Below the pieces are notes generated by a model. That model ran no database searches, was not told where the DNA came from, and saw nothing but the letters and a program-made list of their open reading frames with translations. Position numbers and translations under genes: made by a program. A DNA stretch of 64,000 bases, from the NCBI RefSeq assembly GCF_000380165.1, contig NZ_KB904724.1:144324-208323 (forward strand), read 5' to 3'. Below are positions 16,459-25,059 of the stretch, one piece after another. Source of the stretch: Wenjunlia vitaminophila DSM 41686. Its GTDB lineage: Bacteria; Actinomycetota; Actinomycetes; Streptomycetales; Streptomycetaceae. Numbering within the stretch: position 1 is the first letter of the stretch; the number at the start of each line of letters is the position of its first letter.

Positions 16459-17592
16459 TCAGGTCGGCAGGCGCCACTTCGGGCCGTCCGCGGAGCCGAG
16501 CCACACGACCTGGTCCCAGTCGGTGACGGTCATGCCGAATGCCGCCTGATCCGGCGAGCCCGCCTCCAGCCAGACCGTCAGGGCCTCCTCCACCTGGTCC
16601 CACAGGCGCAGCGGGCCATCCTGGTGGACCATCCACCCCTCGCTCGTGCGCTCCGTCCACGCTTGGGACCCGGTAGCGACGTCCACCAGGGCGACTCCGT
16701 CGCTGGTTCCCACCAGTTCCGCGGAGGGCGCGGCGAGTTGGGAGACGAAGCACCCCGTCCAGTCCTCGAGCAGGTCGGGATTCACCTGTGACGGCCGGGT
16801 ATCGCCCTCATGGCGGTAGAACATCGGCCGCGGCGGGCGGTCGTGCGGTCTGGCGAGCATGTACGCCACCTGGTCGCCGGTGAAGCGGCCGATGGCCGTG
16901 CCGTCCTCTTCGATGGTCAGCCGGATCATGCCGGACGCGAGCATCCACCCGCTGATCGTCGCGGTGATGCTCCCACCGCCGCGTAGCTGCCACAGCCACG
17001 ACGGGGGAATGCTGCGGACCGCGCACGTGGAGATCACGGCGTCGTAGTCGGCGCCAGCCTGGTACCCGAGCAGTCCGTCCCCCGTGACCAGCGTCGGGGC
17101 GTATCCCGCCGCGGCCAGGTGCTCGGCTGCCTCAGCGGCCAGAGCGGCGTCATACTCGACCGACACCACACCGGCGTCCCCAAGACGGTGGCACAGGAGC
17201 GCGGTGGAGTAGCCGGTGCCTGTGCCGATCTCCAGCACCCGGTCGCCCTTCCCGATGTCGGCGACCTCCATGGTGCGCACCACCAGGGACGGCAGCGTGG
17301 AGGACGATGTGGGGGCACCGGACACCGGGCCGGGCGCGTCGGCCGCGTGGACGCCGTTGACCTGCGTGACCCACGTGGTGTCGGAGTAGGCCATGCGCAG
17401 CCACTCGTCCTCGCTGGTGTCGGAGACGTGGACGGGCTCCCACATCGTTCCTGCCGGCCGGTAGAGGTGCTGGCCGAGGAACACCTCGCGGGGAACGGCC
17501 GCGACCGCCTGCCAGGCCGGGTCCGTCGCTTTCGCCCCACCGGTGACCCGGTTGGCCAGTGCGCGGCGGAGAGCAGTGGAGTCAGGGCTCAT
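16459..17592 (-). CDS. SAM-dependent methyltransferase, protein-isoaspartate-type (PCMT) fold
   Basis: 377 residues. The SAM-binding motif DRVLEIGTGTGYSTALL lies near residue 138, preceded by the PSLVVRTME helix typical of PCMT-like enzymes, and acidic VSVEYD follows. The C-terminal 150 residues are an extra domain seen in actinobacterial PCMT homologues that sit with XRE regulators. These relatives are often associated with peptide maturation or regulation, but no precursor peptide gene was recognised here. Direct involvement in the azoxy pathway is not indicated. Confidence 0.8.
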   Translation of the reverse strand: MSPDSTALRRALANRVTGGAKATDPAWQAVAAVPREVFLGQHLYRPAGTMWEPVHVSDTSEDEWLRMAYSDTTWVTQVNGVHAADAPGPVSGAPTSSSTLPSLVVRTMEVADIGKGDRVLEIGTGTGYSTALLCHRLGDAGVVSVEYDAALAAEAAEHLAAAGYAPTLVTGDGLLGYQAGADYDAVISTCAVRSIPPSWLWQLRGGGSITATISGWMLASGMIRLTIEEDGTAIGRFTGDQVAYMLARPHDRPPRPMFYRHEGDTRPSQVNPDLLEDWTGCFVSQLAAPSAELVGTSDGVALVDVATGSQAWTERTSEGWMVHQDGPLRLWDQVEEALTVWLEAGSPDQAAFGMTVTDWDQVVWLGSADGPKWRLPT

Positions 17593-17799
17593 GGGGGTGT
17601 CCTGGGGTTGCTACCAGTTGACGACTCCTGACCACCGTAGTGGGCAGATGATGGCAAATGACCGTCAGAACACCGGATGTGTGGTGTCATCCGGGTGCGC
17701 GGTCGAGGTCCGCCGCGCGGCCGGCAAGGCCCGCGGACGTGTTGTCCGCAGGGACAGCACGGAGTTCGTCAAAGCTGTCGCCACAGAAACTACCCGCAA

Positions 17800-18019
17800 G
17801 GGAGCAGGGGAGATGCAGGCATACACGTCCGGATGGTTCAAAAGCAGCCGCAGCGCTCAGAACGGTGAGTGTGTCGAGGTTTCGACCAGCCAACCCGGTG
17901 TGGTCCCGGTCCGGGACTCCAAGGACCCCGCAGGGCCGGCGTTGGTCTTCACGGCTGAGGCGTGGTCCTCGTTCGTCTCCGCGGTGAAGCAGGGGGAGCT
18001 GCCCGCCTGACCGACGTCG
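17800..18019. repeat. 220-bp near-identical direct repeat, copy B (DUF397 gene)
   Basis: Gap-free counterpart of 13855-14074, 3.9 kb away in the same orientation. Recombination between the copies would delete the RsbW-like/XRE/methyltransferase block. Confidence 0.9.
17813..18010 (+). CDS. DUF397 protein (copy B)
   Basis: 65 residues, ATG 17813 behind GGAGCAGGGGAG. Same WFKSSRS, CVEV and VRDSKDP motifs as copy A; ten residues differ, mostly at positions 3-6 and in the last third. It is divergent from the methyltransferase gene and convergent with the KAS II gene of the biosynthetic operon, from which a hairpin separates it. Confidence 0.9.
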   Translation: MQAYTSGWFKSSRSAQNGECVEVSTSQPGVVPVRDSKDPAGPALVFTAEAWSSFVSAVKQGELPA

Positions 18020-18020
18020 A

Positions 18021-18051
18021 AGCCCGCCCGGGCGCACTGGCCGGGCGGGCT
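18021..18051. terminator. Bidirectional hairpin at end of the biosynthetic operon
   Basis: An 11-bp stem, AGCCCGCCCGG (18021-18031) with CCGGGCGGGCT (18041-18051), 9-nt loop. It sits between the convergent DUF397 gene and the last gene of the ten-gene minus-strand operon. Confidence 0.7.
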
Positions 18052-18087
18052 CCGACGCGTCCGGCGCGGCCCCTTCGCCGGGCGCGC

Positions 18088-19332
18088 CTAAGCGGACGTC
18101 AGCACCAGGACCGCGTTCTGCCCACCGAAGCCGAACGAGTTGCTGACCGCCACCTCCACCCGGGTCTGTCGCGGGGCCTTGGCCACCACGTCCAGTTCCA
18201 CCGCCGGGTCCTGGCTCTCCAGGTTGGCCGTCGGCGGGATCAGCCCGTGCTGGACGGTCAGTGCGGTGGTCACCGCCTCGATCGCGCCGGCCGCCCCGAG
18301 GGCGTGCCCGACCACGCCCTTGACGGAGTTCACCGCGGGGCGGTCGCCCAGCACCCGGCGGATCATCCGGGCCTCGGAGACGTCGTTGAGCGGGGTGGAG
18401 GTCCCGTGGGCGTTGACGTGGTCCACCGCGTCCGGGGGCAGGCAGGCGTCCCGCAGGGCGGCGCGCACCGCTCGTTCGGCGCCCTGGCCCTCGGGGTCGG
18501 GCGCCGTCGCGTGGTGGGCGTCGGCGGAGGCCCCGTACCCGCTGACCATGGCGTGGATCTCCGCCCCCCGGGCCCGGGCGTGCTCGACCCGTTCCAGCAC
18601 CAGGACCGCGGCGCCCTCGGCGGGGACGAAGCCGTCGCGGTCCACGTCGAACGGCCGGGAGGCGGACGCAAGGTCCGTCTTCCGCTCGGTCAGCGCTCCC
18701 ATCTGGCTGAAGCCCGTGACGATCGACGGGACCAGCGGGGCCTCGGTCCCGCCGGTGATCACCACGTCGCACTGGCCGGAGCGGAGCAGCTCGCGGGCCA
18801 TCCCCACCGCCGTGGTGCCCGAGGCGCAGGCGGTGGCGGTGACGAAGTTCGGCCCCTTCGCGCCGCACTCGATGGCCACGTAGCCGGCGGACATGTTGAC
18901 CGACAGCATGGGGATGAGCAGCGCGGACACCCGTTCCGGGCCGAGCTCCGGGTCCAGCAGGGTCCGGTGCTGCTTCTCCCAGGTGGCGGCGCCGCCGATG
19001 CCGTTGCCCAGGACCACGCCGACCCGGGCGCCGTCCCAGGTGGCCGGGTCGAGTCCGGAGTCGGCCAGGGCCTCGGCCGCGGCGGCGATGGCGAACTGGT
19101 TGCAGCGGTCGAGGCGCCACGCCTTCTTGCGCCCGACCGCCTTCGCGCCGTTGAAGTCGGGGACCCAGCACGCGAAGTCGGCGGGCATGCCCGCCAGGGC
19201 CGGCACCCGGGAGGCCGCGGTGCCCGTTCCCGCGCTGACGCGCTCCCAGGCGGCGGACACCCCGATCCCGGCCGAGGTCACCAGGCCGACTCCGGTGATC
19301 GCGGCGTGGAACGGAGTGCGGTCGGGCTCCAT
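18088..19332 (-). CDS. Beta-ketoacyl-ACP synthase II (KAS II), cluster-specific
   Basis: 414 residues. Thiolase-fold condensing enzyme with the full Cys-His-His set: TACASG, NAHGTST and GHALGAAG. It elongates an acyl-ACP with malonyl-ACP. The start shares one base with the stop of the ACP gene (TGATG), so the pair is translated together. A separate primary fabF lies at 42599-43855, so this copy is a dedicated synthase, presumably setting chain length or providing a special acyl-ACP. Last gene of the operon that begins at 28027. Confidence 0.9.
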   Translation of the reverse strand: MEPDRTPFHAAITGVGLVTSAGIGVSAAWERVSAGTGTAASRVPALAGMPADFACWVPDFNGAKAVGRKKAWRLDRCNQFAIAAAAEALADSGLDPATWDGARVGVVLGNGIGGAATWEKQHRTLLDPELGPERVSALLIPMLSVNMSAGYVAIECGAKGPNFVTATACASGTTAVGMARELLRSGQCDVVITGGTEAPLVPSIVTGFSQMGALTERKTDLASASRPFDVDRDGFVPAEGAAVLVLERVEHARARGAEIHAMVSGYGASADAHHATAPDPEGQGAERAVRAALRDACLPPDAVDHVNAHGTSTPLNDVSEARMIRRVLGDRPAVNSVKGVVGHALGAAGAIEAVTTALTVQHGLIPPTANLESQDPAVELDVVAKAPRQTRVEVAVSNSFGFGGQNAVLVLTSA

Positions 19333-19583
19333 CAGGCGGCGCCCTGCGACGCGCCGATCTTGCTCTCGATGATCTGGGCGGCACGCTCGATGGAGTCGTC
19401 GGGCCCGAGGTCGTCGTCGCCTATCTTCACGCCCAGGTCGGCGGAGACCGCCATGGTCAGCTCCACCAGGGCCAGCGAGTCCAGTTCCAGGTCGTTGAAC
19501 GTGTCCTCGGGCTTGATCTCGTCGGCCTCGAAGCCGAACTCGGCGGTCATCAGTTCCACCAGGCGGTTGTAGACGTCGCTCAT
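19332..19583 (-). CDS. Acyl carrier protein, cluster-specific
   Basis: 83 residues, acidic, with the phosphopantetheine attachment Ser36 in LDSLAL. It carries the growing acyl chain for the adjacent KAS II and KAS III, and probably for the desaturase and the ALDH-type reductase. There is a 105-bp gap to the KAS III stop upstream, the largest in the lower part of the operon, so an internal promoter is possible. Distinct from the primary AcpP at 43970-44236, which has DSLSM at this site. Confidence 0.92.
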   Translation of the reverse strand: MSDVYNRLVELMTAEFGFEADEIKPEDTFNDLELDSLALVELTMAVSADLGVKIGDDDLGPDDSIERAAQIIESKIGASQGAA

Positions 19584-19688
19584 GTCAGGCTCCTGAAGAG
19601 GGTGTTGGGGGATCGGGTTGTGGGGCGGGCGCGGGGGAGTGGGACGGCCGCCCTGGGAACGGGGCCCCGCGGGTCACCCCGGGACGGG

Positions 19689-20702
19689 TTACCCGGGGGT
19701 CACCGCGGGCCAGCGCATGGTGCAGGACCCCCAGGCCAGGCCGCCGCCGAACGCGGTCATCAGCAGCCGGTGCCCCGGTCGCAGCAGTCCGCTGAGCGTG
19801 GCGTCGGCCAGGGCCAGGGGGATGGAGGCGGCGGCGGTGTTGCCGACCCGGTCGAGGTTGACGGCGCAGGCGTCCCTGGCGATGCCGACGCGGTCCGCGA
19901 CCGCGTGCAGGATGCGCAGGTTCGCCTGGTGCGCCACGAGCACGTCGGGGGGCGTGGACCAGCCCACGTCGGTCATGGTCTTGCGGGCCGAGGCAGTCAT
20001 CCGTTCCACCGCGTTGCGGAACACGGACTTGCCGGCCATCCGGAAGTACGGGTCCGCGTCTCCCTCCGCCGGCCGGTCCGGGTCCCTGCGGGGGTCCCGG
20101 GAACCGCCGGACGGGATCACGATGAGTTCGCTGCCGGTGCCGTCGCTGCCGAGGTCGAACGCGCCCAGGGCGCCGTCCTCGTCCGGCTGGCCGGCGCGGA
20201 GCACCACCGCCCCCGCCCCGTCCCCGAAGATCGCCCTGGTGGAGCGGTCGTGGGGGTCCAGGATGGTGGAGAAGGTGTCCGCGCCGATCACCAGCACCCG
20301 TTCGGCGCCGCCGGTGGCGATCATTCCGGCGCCGGTGGCGAGCCCGTACAGGAAGCCGGTGCAGACCGCCACCACGTCGAACGCCGCGACCGTGCCGAGG
20401 CCCAGGCGGGAGGCGACCAGCGGCGCGGTGGCCGGGCAGGGCCGGTCCGGGGTGGTGGTGGCCAGGACCACCGCGTCCACGGAGTCCACCTCGGCCGACT
20501 TCATGGCCCGTCCGCCGGCCTCCACGGCCAGGTCCGAGGTGGCCATGGTGGGGTCGGCGACGTGGCGCTGGCCGATCCCGGTGCGGCTGCGGATCCACTC
20601 GTCGCTGGTGTCCAGGACCTGCGACAGGTCGTCGTTGGTGACCACCCGCGGGGGCAGCCAGGTACCGAGGCCGCAGACCACGGCGGCCCGGCCGGCGCTC
20701 AC
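19689..20702 (-). CDS. Beta-ketoacyl-ACP synthase III (KAS III), cluster-specific
   Basis: 337 residues from a GTG at 20702 that overlaps the desaturase stop (GTGA). The catalytic triad is visible: Cys in VAVCTGF, His in AHQANLR, Asn in VGNTAAAS. KAS III enzymes start chains by condensing an acyl-CoA primer with malonyl-ACP. A second, primary FabH is at 44293-45300; the duplicate suggests that the cluster chooses its own starter unit. The fold also covers KAS III-like acyl transferases, but the complete triad argues for condensation. Confidence 0.9.
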   Translation of the reverse strand: MSAGRAAVVCGLGTWLPPRVVTNDDLSQVLDTSDEWIRSRTGIGQRHVADPTMATSDLAVEAGGRAMKSAEVDSVDAVVLATTTPDRPCPATAPLVASRLGLGTVAAFDVVAVCTGFLYGLATGAGMIATGGAERVLVIGADTFSTILDPHDRSTRAIFGDGAGAVVLRAGQPDEDGALGAFDLGSDGTGSELIVIPSGGSRDPRRDPDRPAEGDADPYFRMAGKSVFRNAVERMTASARKTMTDVGWSTPPDVLVAHQANLRILHAVADRVGIARDACAVNLDRVGNTAAASIPLALADATLSGLLRPGHRLLMTAFGGGLAWGSCTMRWPAVTPG

Positions 20703-21781
20703 TGCGCGCCCTGCGCGGCGACCCGCGGGTTCTCCAGCCGGCGCACGTCCTCGCTGACCTCGGCGAGGTAGTCGGAGACCTCGAGGTACGACTTGAGCAT
20801 GGTGCACTCGACGTAGGGCAGGCCGTTGCGCAGGCAGTAGTCCTTCACCAGCGGGTGGGCCCGGCGCAGGTTGCTGCGCGGCATCGACGGGAACAGGTGG
20901 TGCTCGATCTGGTAGTTGAGCCCGCCGTAGAGGAAGTGGGTGATCCGGTTGGGCATGAGGTTGCGGGAGGTGACGACCTGCCGGGTCAGCCAGTCCCACT
21001 CCTCCTTGTCCCCGTCCCGCACCGGCAGCCCCTTGTGGTTGGGGGCGAACAGCAGGCCCATGTAGAGGCCGAAGAGGGCCTGGTGGATGAGGATGAACAG
21101 CACGCCCTTGACCGGGGACATCACCCAGAAGACGGCGACGAGGTACACCGCGAGGTGCAGGGTGAGGACGGTCAGCTCGGTCTTCTTGTAGCGCTTGAGG
21201 GCGCCCCGGCGGGCCGCGATGAACCCGGACAGGTGCAGCCGCAGGCCCTCCATCATGATGGTGATGTAGAACATCCACGCCTGGTGCCGCACGATGAACC
21301 TGGCCAGGGCCCCGGTGCGCCGGTCGCGGTGCTTGGCGGTGAAGATGACCTGACGGCGCAGGATGTCCGGGTCCTTGGACAGGTGGTTGGGGTAGTTGTG
21401 GTGCTGCGTGTGGTGGCCCACCCACCAGCCGAAGCTCACCCCGGACAGCACGTTGCCGTGGATGTAGCCGACCACCTCGTTGCCGCGCTTGGTGCGGAAG
21501 AGCTGCCGGTGGCCGGCGTCGTGCCCGATCAGGTCGGTCTGGGTGGTGACGAACGCCAGCAGGACCGCGACGGCCATCTGCCACCACGAGTCGCCCACCA
21601 CCACGAACAGCGCCCAGGAGCCGATGAGCAGCAGCGCGTTAACCGTGATCTTGTACGTGTAGTAGCCGGGCCGGACATCCATCAGCCCCGCGTCCCGCAC
21701 CAGCTTGGAGATCTCCTCGAAACTGCCGGTGTGGGACAGCGTCCCGCTGTTGGCCGCCGCCGGGCGCTCGACATCGGTCAC
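20699..21781 (-). CDS. Membrane fatty acid desaturase
   Basis: 360 residues from GTG 21781, overlapping the upstream di-iron gene stop. Three histidine clusters of integral-membrane desaturases are seen: HDAGH, HHTQHH and QIEHH, with paired membrane helices between them (about 55-95 and 175-225). The family inserts double bonds into acyl-lipid, acyl-CoA or acyl-ACP chains. In this operon it probably makes an unsaturated chain, which would fit alkenyl azoxy products, or it may act late on the alkyl-azoxy intermediate. Substrate is inferred. Confidence 0.88.
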   Translation of the reverse strand: MTDVERPAAANSGTLSHTGSFEEISKLVRDAGLMDVRPGYYTYKITVNALLLIGSWALFVVVGDSWWQMAVAVLLAFVTTQTDLIGHDAGHRQLFRTKRGNEVVGYIHGNVLSGVSFGWWVGHHTQHHNYPNHLSKDPDILRRQVIFTAKHRDRRTGALARFIVRHQAWMFYITIMMEGLRLHLSGFIAARRGALKRYKKTELTVLTLHLAVYLVAVFWVMSPVKGVLFILIHQALFGLYMGLLFAPNHKGLPVRDGDKEEWDWLTRQVVTSRNLMPNRITHFLYGGLNYQIEHHLFPSMPRSNLRRAHPLVKDYCLRNGLPYVECTMLKSYLEVSDYLAEVSEDVRRLENPRVAAQGAQ

Positions 21782-22737
21782 AGCGCTTCCTCCAGGCCCA
21801 TGTACACCAGTCGCTGCTGCTGCATGCGGTCGGCCCACTCGTGCGCGGTGGCGATGCGCTCGTCCGGGGTGGTGTCCACCAGGCGTCGGCCCGGCCACAC
21901 CTCGTAGTCCCCGAGCAGGTGCCCGTGCTCCTCGATGCCCTGCTGGAACAGGCCCTCGCGGCGCTCCATCATCGCCTGGGCCGGCAGGTCCTTCCACAGG
22001 TGCCGGCCGCTGTTGATCAGCTCGAGGATGCGGTCCTTCTCCTCGGGGTGCTTCAGCAGGTACTCGCGGGCGATGGAGCTGCCGACGGTGAGGTGCCGGA
22101 TCTCGTCGATCGCTGCCCCGCGCTCGATCTCGGACGCCGCCGGATCGAAGATCTTCCACTTGCGCTCGCTCAGTTCGGCGGCGGGTGCGAGCACGCCCTC
22201 GACGAGGATGGTGAGCACCACGACCCCGCCGATGAAGTCGCTCTCGTCGCGCAGCACCCGCAGGCCCAGGTCCTCGAGCGGCACCAGGATGCCGTCCTTG
22301 TCCTCGCGGGCCAGCCGTTCGATGGACTGCCACAGCTCGGCCTGGGGGATGCCCAGGTCCAGCAGGTGGCTGCGGAAGACCATGGCGTGCCGGGCCTCGT
22401 CCATGAGCTGGGTGGCGTAGAACTCCATGGAGTCGTTGTCGGGGGCGAGCGCCACCAGGTAGGAGATGGCCCGGGTGGCCTTCTCCTCGGCGATCGACCG
22501 GAACGCCAGCTCCTGGGTGAGCGCGTCGTTCAACGGCCCGGGCCGGCTGGTGATCTCCGGGGTGCCGACGTCGTCGGCGTGGCCCAGCACATTGCCGCGC
22601 AACGTTCCCTGGGGGACCGCGCGGAGCCAGTACTGGAGGTTGCAGGAGGCCGCGGTCAGCTCAAGGCTCATGGCCCCGTCGACCAGCGAGGGGGCGTTCT
22701 CCCAGTCGGCCTCGGCAGGGATCTTCTGGTCGGTCAA
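21778..22737 (-). CDS. Ferritin-like non-heme di-iron oxygenase (second of two), VlmB candidate
   Basis: 319 residues. Di-iron ligands: Glu84/Glu85 region (IAEEKATR), Glu114 and His117 (MDEARH), Glu180 (LVEGVL), Glu212 and His215 (DEIRH). It starts 3 nt after the small membrane-protein gene proposed as VlmO-like. In valanimycin biosynthesis VlmB acts directly after VlmO, oxidising the N-N bonded hydrazine to the azoxy compound, so this one is the better VlmB candidate by position. The first di-iron protein (5086-6219) would then perform another oxidation, such as desaturation or hydroxylation. The assignment could be the other way round. Confidence 0.8.
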   Translation of the reverse strand: MTDQKIPAEADWENAPSLVDGAMSLELTAASCNLQYWLRAVPQGTLRGNVLGHADDVGTPEITSRPGPLNDALTQELAFRSIAEEKATRAISYLVALAPDNDSMEFYATQLMDEARHAMVFRSHLLDLGIPQAELWQSIERLAREDKDGILVPLEDLGLRVLRDESDFIGGVVVLTILVEGVLAPAAELSERKWKIFDPAASEIERGAAIDEIRHLTVGSSIAREYLLKHPEEKDRILELINSGRHLWKDLPAQAMMERREGLFQQGIEEHGHLLGDYEVWPGRRLVDTTPDERIATAHEWADRMQQQRLVYMGLEEAL

Positions 22738-22740
22738 CGG

Positions 22741-23229
22741 TCAACTCCTCGTATCGACCTGCTCGACGAGCAGGGCGCGGTCGGTGCTTGCTGCCTCGAA
22801 CTCGCTGCGGAACCGCAGGTAGGCGGGGTGGGCGACCGGTTCGAAGTGCAGGGCGAAGGGCTTCAGGAAGTTCCCGAACAGCGCACGGTCACCGCACAGG
22901 TGGATGGGCAGGGCCAGCAGCGCCCACTCCGGACCCCACAGCCAGATCCACAGCAGCGTGACCAGACCCTGGGTGACCAGACTGTGCATGGTGTTGTAGA
23001 GGACGTAGTAGACCTTGGAGATCTGCTTGTCCTTGCTCCGGTGGTAGACGATCGCCCCCGGGATGTACCCGATGAGGTCGATGTAGACGAAGAGCCCGGC
23101 GAAGGCCCACCAGTTGATGTCCCCCAGGTGGACGAAGAACAGGGTGCTGGCCACGACCAGGCCGAGCCCGTACTCCGCCCGCAGCAACCGGTAGGTGGTG
23201 GGGGTCTCGAAGTGGTTCTTCCCGTCCAT
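22741..23229 (-). CDS. Small integral membrane protein, VlmO-like N-N bond-forming candidate
   Basis: 162 residues with about four membrane helices (roughly 18-36, 40-62, 82-99, 100-116). Polar residues lie in or near the membrane: His34, Asp51, His63, His82, His110, Asp114. VlmO, a membrane protein of the valanimycin pathway, converts O-seryl-alkylhydroxylamine to the N-N bonded hydrazine acid. Size, topology and neighbours (di-iron oxygenase 3 nt downstream, N-hydroxylase upstream) fit that role. No sequence comparison could be run, so homology to VlmO is inferred from context and general character only. Confidence 0.6.
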   Translation of the reverse strand: MDGKNHFETPTTYRLLRAEYGLGLVVASTLFFVHLGDINWWAFAGLFVYIDLIGYIPGAIVYHRSKDKQISKVYYVLYNTMHSLVTQGLVTLLWIWLWGPEWALLALPIHLCGDRALFGNFLKPFALHFEPVAHPAYLRFRSEFEAASTDRALLVEQVDTRS

Positions 23230-23230
23230 G

Positions 23231-23728
23231 TCAGCGCCCCCCGGCGGCCACGGGCGCGGCGGCGACCGCGCGGGCGAGGGTGTCGTCTCCGACCACGGCC
23301 GCCGTCTCGAAGAGGCTGACCACCACCCGGGCGATGGTCTCCTTCAGCACCCGTTCGGCGACCGGGTCCAGGATTCCGGCGAGGCTGGGGATGCCGAAGT
23401 CGAACTCGGCGGTGAACGCCACCAGGCAGCCGTCGGCGTCCGGGGTGATCTGCCACGTCCCGGAGAAGTCCGCGAAGTCGCCGTCCAACTGGCTGAAGGA
23501 GATCCGCAGCGCGTCCCGGTCGAAGCGGTCCGCCTCGCTCCAGGTGAGGATTCCGTTGCGGAAGTACACCTCCCAGTCGCTGCTCTCCTCGTCGTCGGTC
23601 ACCTCGTGGACGGTGACCGAGCGCACCACATCGCTGAGTTCCGGATAGCGCGAGAAGTCCTTGATCCGGTCGAAGGCGGTACCCGGATCGATGTCGTCGA
23701 CGCGAACGGTCAGGTGTGCGCTGCGCAT
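23231..23728 (-). CDS. SRPBCC (START-like) protein
   Basis: 165 residues. Pattern of polyketide-cyclase/COQ10-like lipid-binding domains: FDRIKDFSRYPEL near the start, an alternating strand region with WEVYFRNGILTW and FSGTWQITPDADGCLVAF, and a long C-terminal helix. The fold makes a deep hydrophobic pocket. It is one base away from the membrane-protein gene and 5 bases from the aminotransferase gene. It may present or protect a lipophilic intermediate such as the alkylhydroxylamine, or catalyse a step itself. Which one cannot be told from the sequence. Confidence 0.75.
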   Translation of the reverse strand: MRSAHLTVRVDDIDPGTAFDRIKDFSRYPELSDVVRSVTVHEVTDDEESSDWEVYFRNGILTWSEADRFDRDALRISFSQLDGDFADFSGTWQITPDADGCLVAFTAEFDFGIPSLAGILDPVAERVLKETIARVVVSLFETAAVVGDDTLARAVAAAPVAAGGR

Positions 23729-23733
23729 GGGTT

Positions 23734-25050
23734 TCAGCCACCTTCTGATGTGGGTGCGTACCGGGCTGCCTGCATCTGGCAGGCGCGGTCAACTGCCGCG
23801 TAGAGGAAGTCCACGTCGTCCCTGGTCAGGACCGCGGGCGGGGTGAGCCGCAGGACCAGGTGGGAGTTGAGCGAGTGGTTGGCGACCACGCCCTGCAGGG
23901 CGAGCTCGATCAACAGGTCCCCGGCGGGTCCCGGCTCGGCGAACTCGATGCCCAGCAGCAGTCCGCGCCCGCGCACCTCGCGGACCGCGTCGCCGAAGTG
24001 GCCGCGGACGATGGCGCCGAGGTTCGGCAGCAGTTCGTCACCGAGTTCCCTGGCCCGCTCCACCAGCCCGTCCTCGCGCATCGCGGCGATGGACCCGCGG
24101 GCCGCGGCCATCGCGAGCGGCACCTGGGAGAACGTCGAGGTGTGCAGGTAGGGGTCCTTGTCGAAGACGGAGAACGCCTCGCGGGTGGCCACTGCGGCCG
24201 AGACCGGGACCACCCCGCCGCTGAGGCCCTTGCCGACCAGCAGCACGTCGGGGGTGACGTCCTCGAAGTCCGCTCCCCACCAGGAGCCGAGCCGGCCCAT
24301 GCCGGTCTGGATCTCGTCGAGCACGAAGAACGCGTCGTACTGGCGGCACAGCTCCTGCACGGCGCGCAGGTAGCCGTCCGGTGGGATGACCACACCGGCC
24401 TCGCCCTGGACCGGTTCGACCACCACGCACGCCTCGCCCCCCGAGTCGGCCAACACCGCGCGCAGCGCCCCGGTGTCACCGAACGGCACGTGGGTGGTCA
24501 GGGACAGCAGGGGCCGGAACGGCTCCTGGAAGACGTCCTTGCCGGTGAGGCTGAGCGCGCCCATGGTCTTGCCGTGGTAGCCGTCGCGCATGGCGACCAG
24601 CCGGCGCTTGCCGTGGGTGCGGGCCATCTTGATCGCGGTCTCCACGGCCTCCGCGCCGGACAGCGCGAAGTGCACGCGTTCCAGGCCGGGCGGGCAGATC
24701 GAGACCAGGTCGTCGGCGGCGAGCGCGGCCTGCGGCTCGAGGAAGATCCTGGTGGCCACGGGGTGCCGGCCGAGCTGCTCGGTCACGTACCGCAGCACCG
24801 TGGGGTGCCGGGCGCCGGTGAGCAGCACGCCGTAGCCACCGCAGTTGAGGAATCGTTTACCCTCGCTCGTGGTGACCCAGGCACCCTCGGAAGCCACCTC
24901 GATGTGGCCGCCGAACATCTCGCCGAGCACGGCGCGGCCCTTGTTGAGCCGGGTGCGGTACAGCCGTCCCAGCTCCTCACGGCCCGGGACGTCGGCGGTG
25001 GCTGGTGACGCGGCCCCGGACGCGGGCCGCGTGGTCGGCGTGATACTCAT
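23734..25050 (-). CDS. Class III PLP aminotransferase (fatty aldehyde to alkylamine)
   Basis: 438 residues. Class III signature FFVLDEIQTGMGRLG, and the PLP lysine in LLVGKGLSGG, about 30 residues later; SGAEAVETAIKMAR is the phosphate-binding helix. The family includes ornithine and long-chain omega-amino transaminases. With an acyl reductase two genes upstream and an amine N-hydroxylase between them, it most likely transaminates a fatty aldehyde to a primary alkylamine. That would replace the valine decarboxylase route that makes isobutylamine for valanimycin. Only 9 bases separate it from the N-hydroxylase gene. Confidence 0.88.
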   Translation of the reverse strand: MSITPTTRPASGAASPATADVPGREELGRLYRTRLNKGRAVLGEMFGGHIEVASEGAWVTTSEGKRFLNCGGYGVLLTGARHPTVLRYVTEQLGRHPVATRIFLEPQAALAADDLVSICPPGLERVHFALSGAEAVETAIKMARTHGKRRLVAMRDGYHGKTMGALSLTGKDVFQEPFRPLLSLTTHVPFGDTGALRAVLADSGGEACVVVEPVQGEAGVVIPPDGYLRAVQELCRQYDAFFVLDEIQTGMGRLGSWWGADFEDVTPDVLLVGKGLSGGVVPVSAAVATREAFSVFDKDPYLHTSTFSQVPLAMAAARGSIAAMREDGLVERARELGDELLPNLGAIVRGHFGDAVREVRGRGLLLGIEFAEPGPAGDLLIELALQGVVANHSLNSHLVLRLTPPAVLTRDDVDFLYAAVDRACQMQAARYAPTSEGG

Positions 25051-25059
25051 GTTTCTCCC

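Noticed and set aside
18088..22737. Polyyne or terminal-alkyne cluster (desaturase, ACP, KAS)
   Set aside because: Those clusters carry several tandem desaturases and a fatty acyl-AMP ligase. Only one desaturase and no ligase are present, whereas valanimycin-type genes are.
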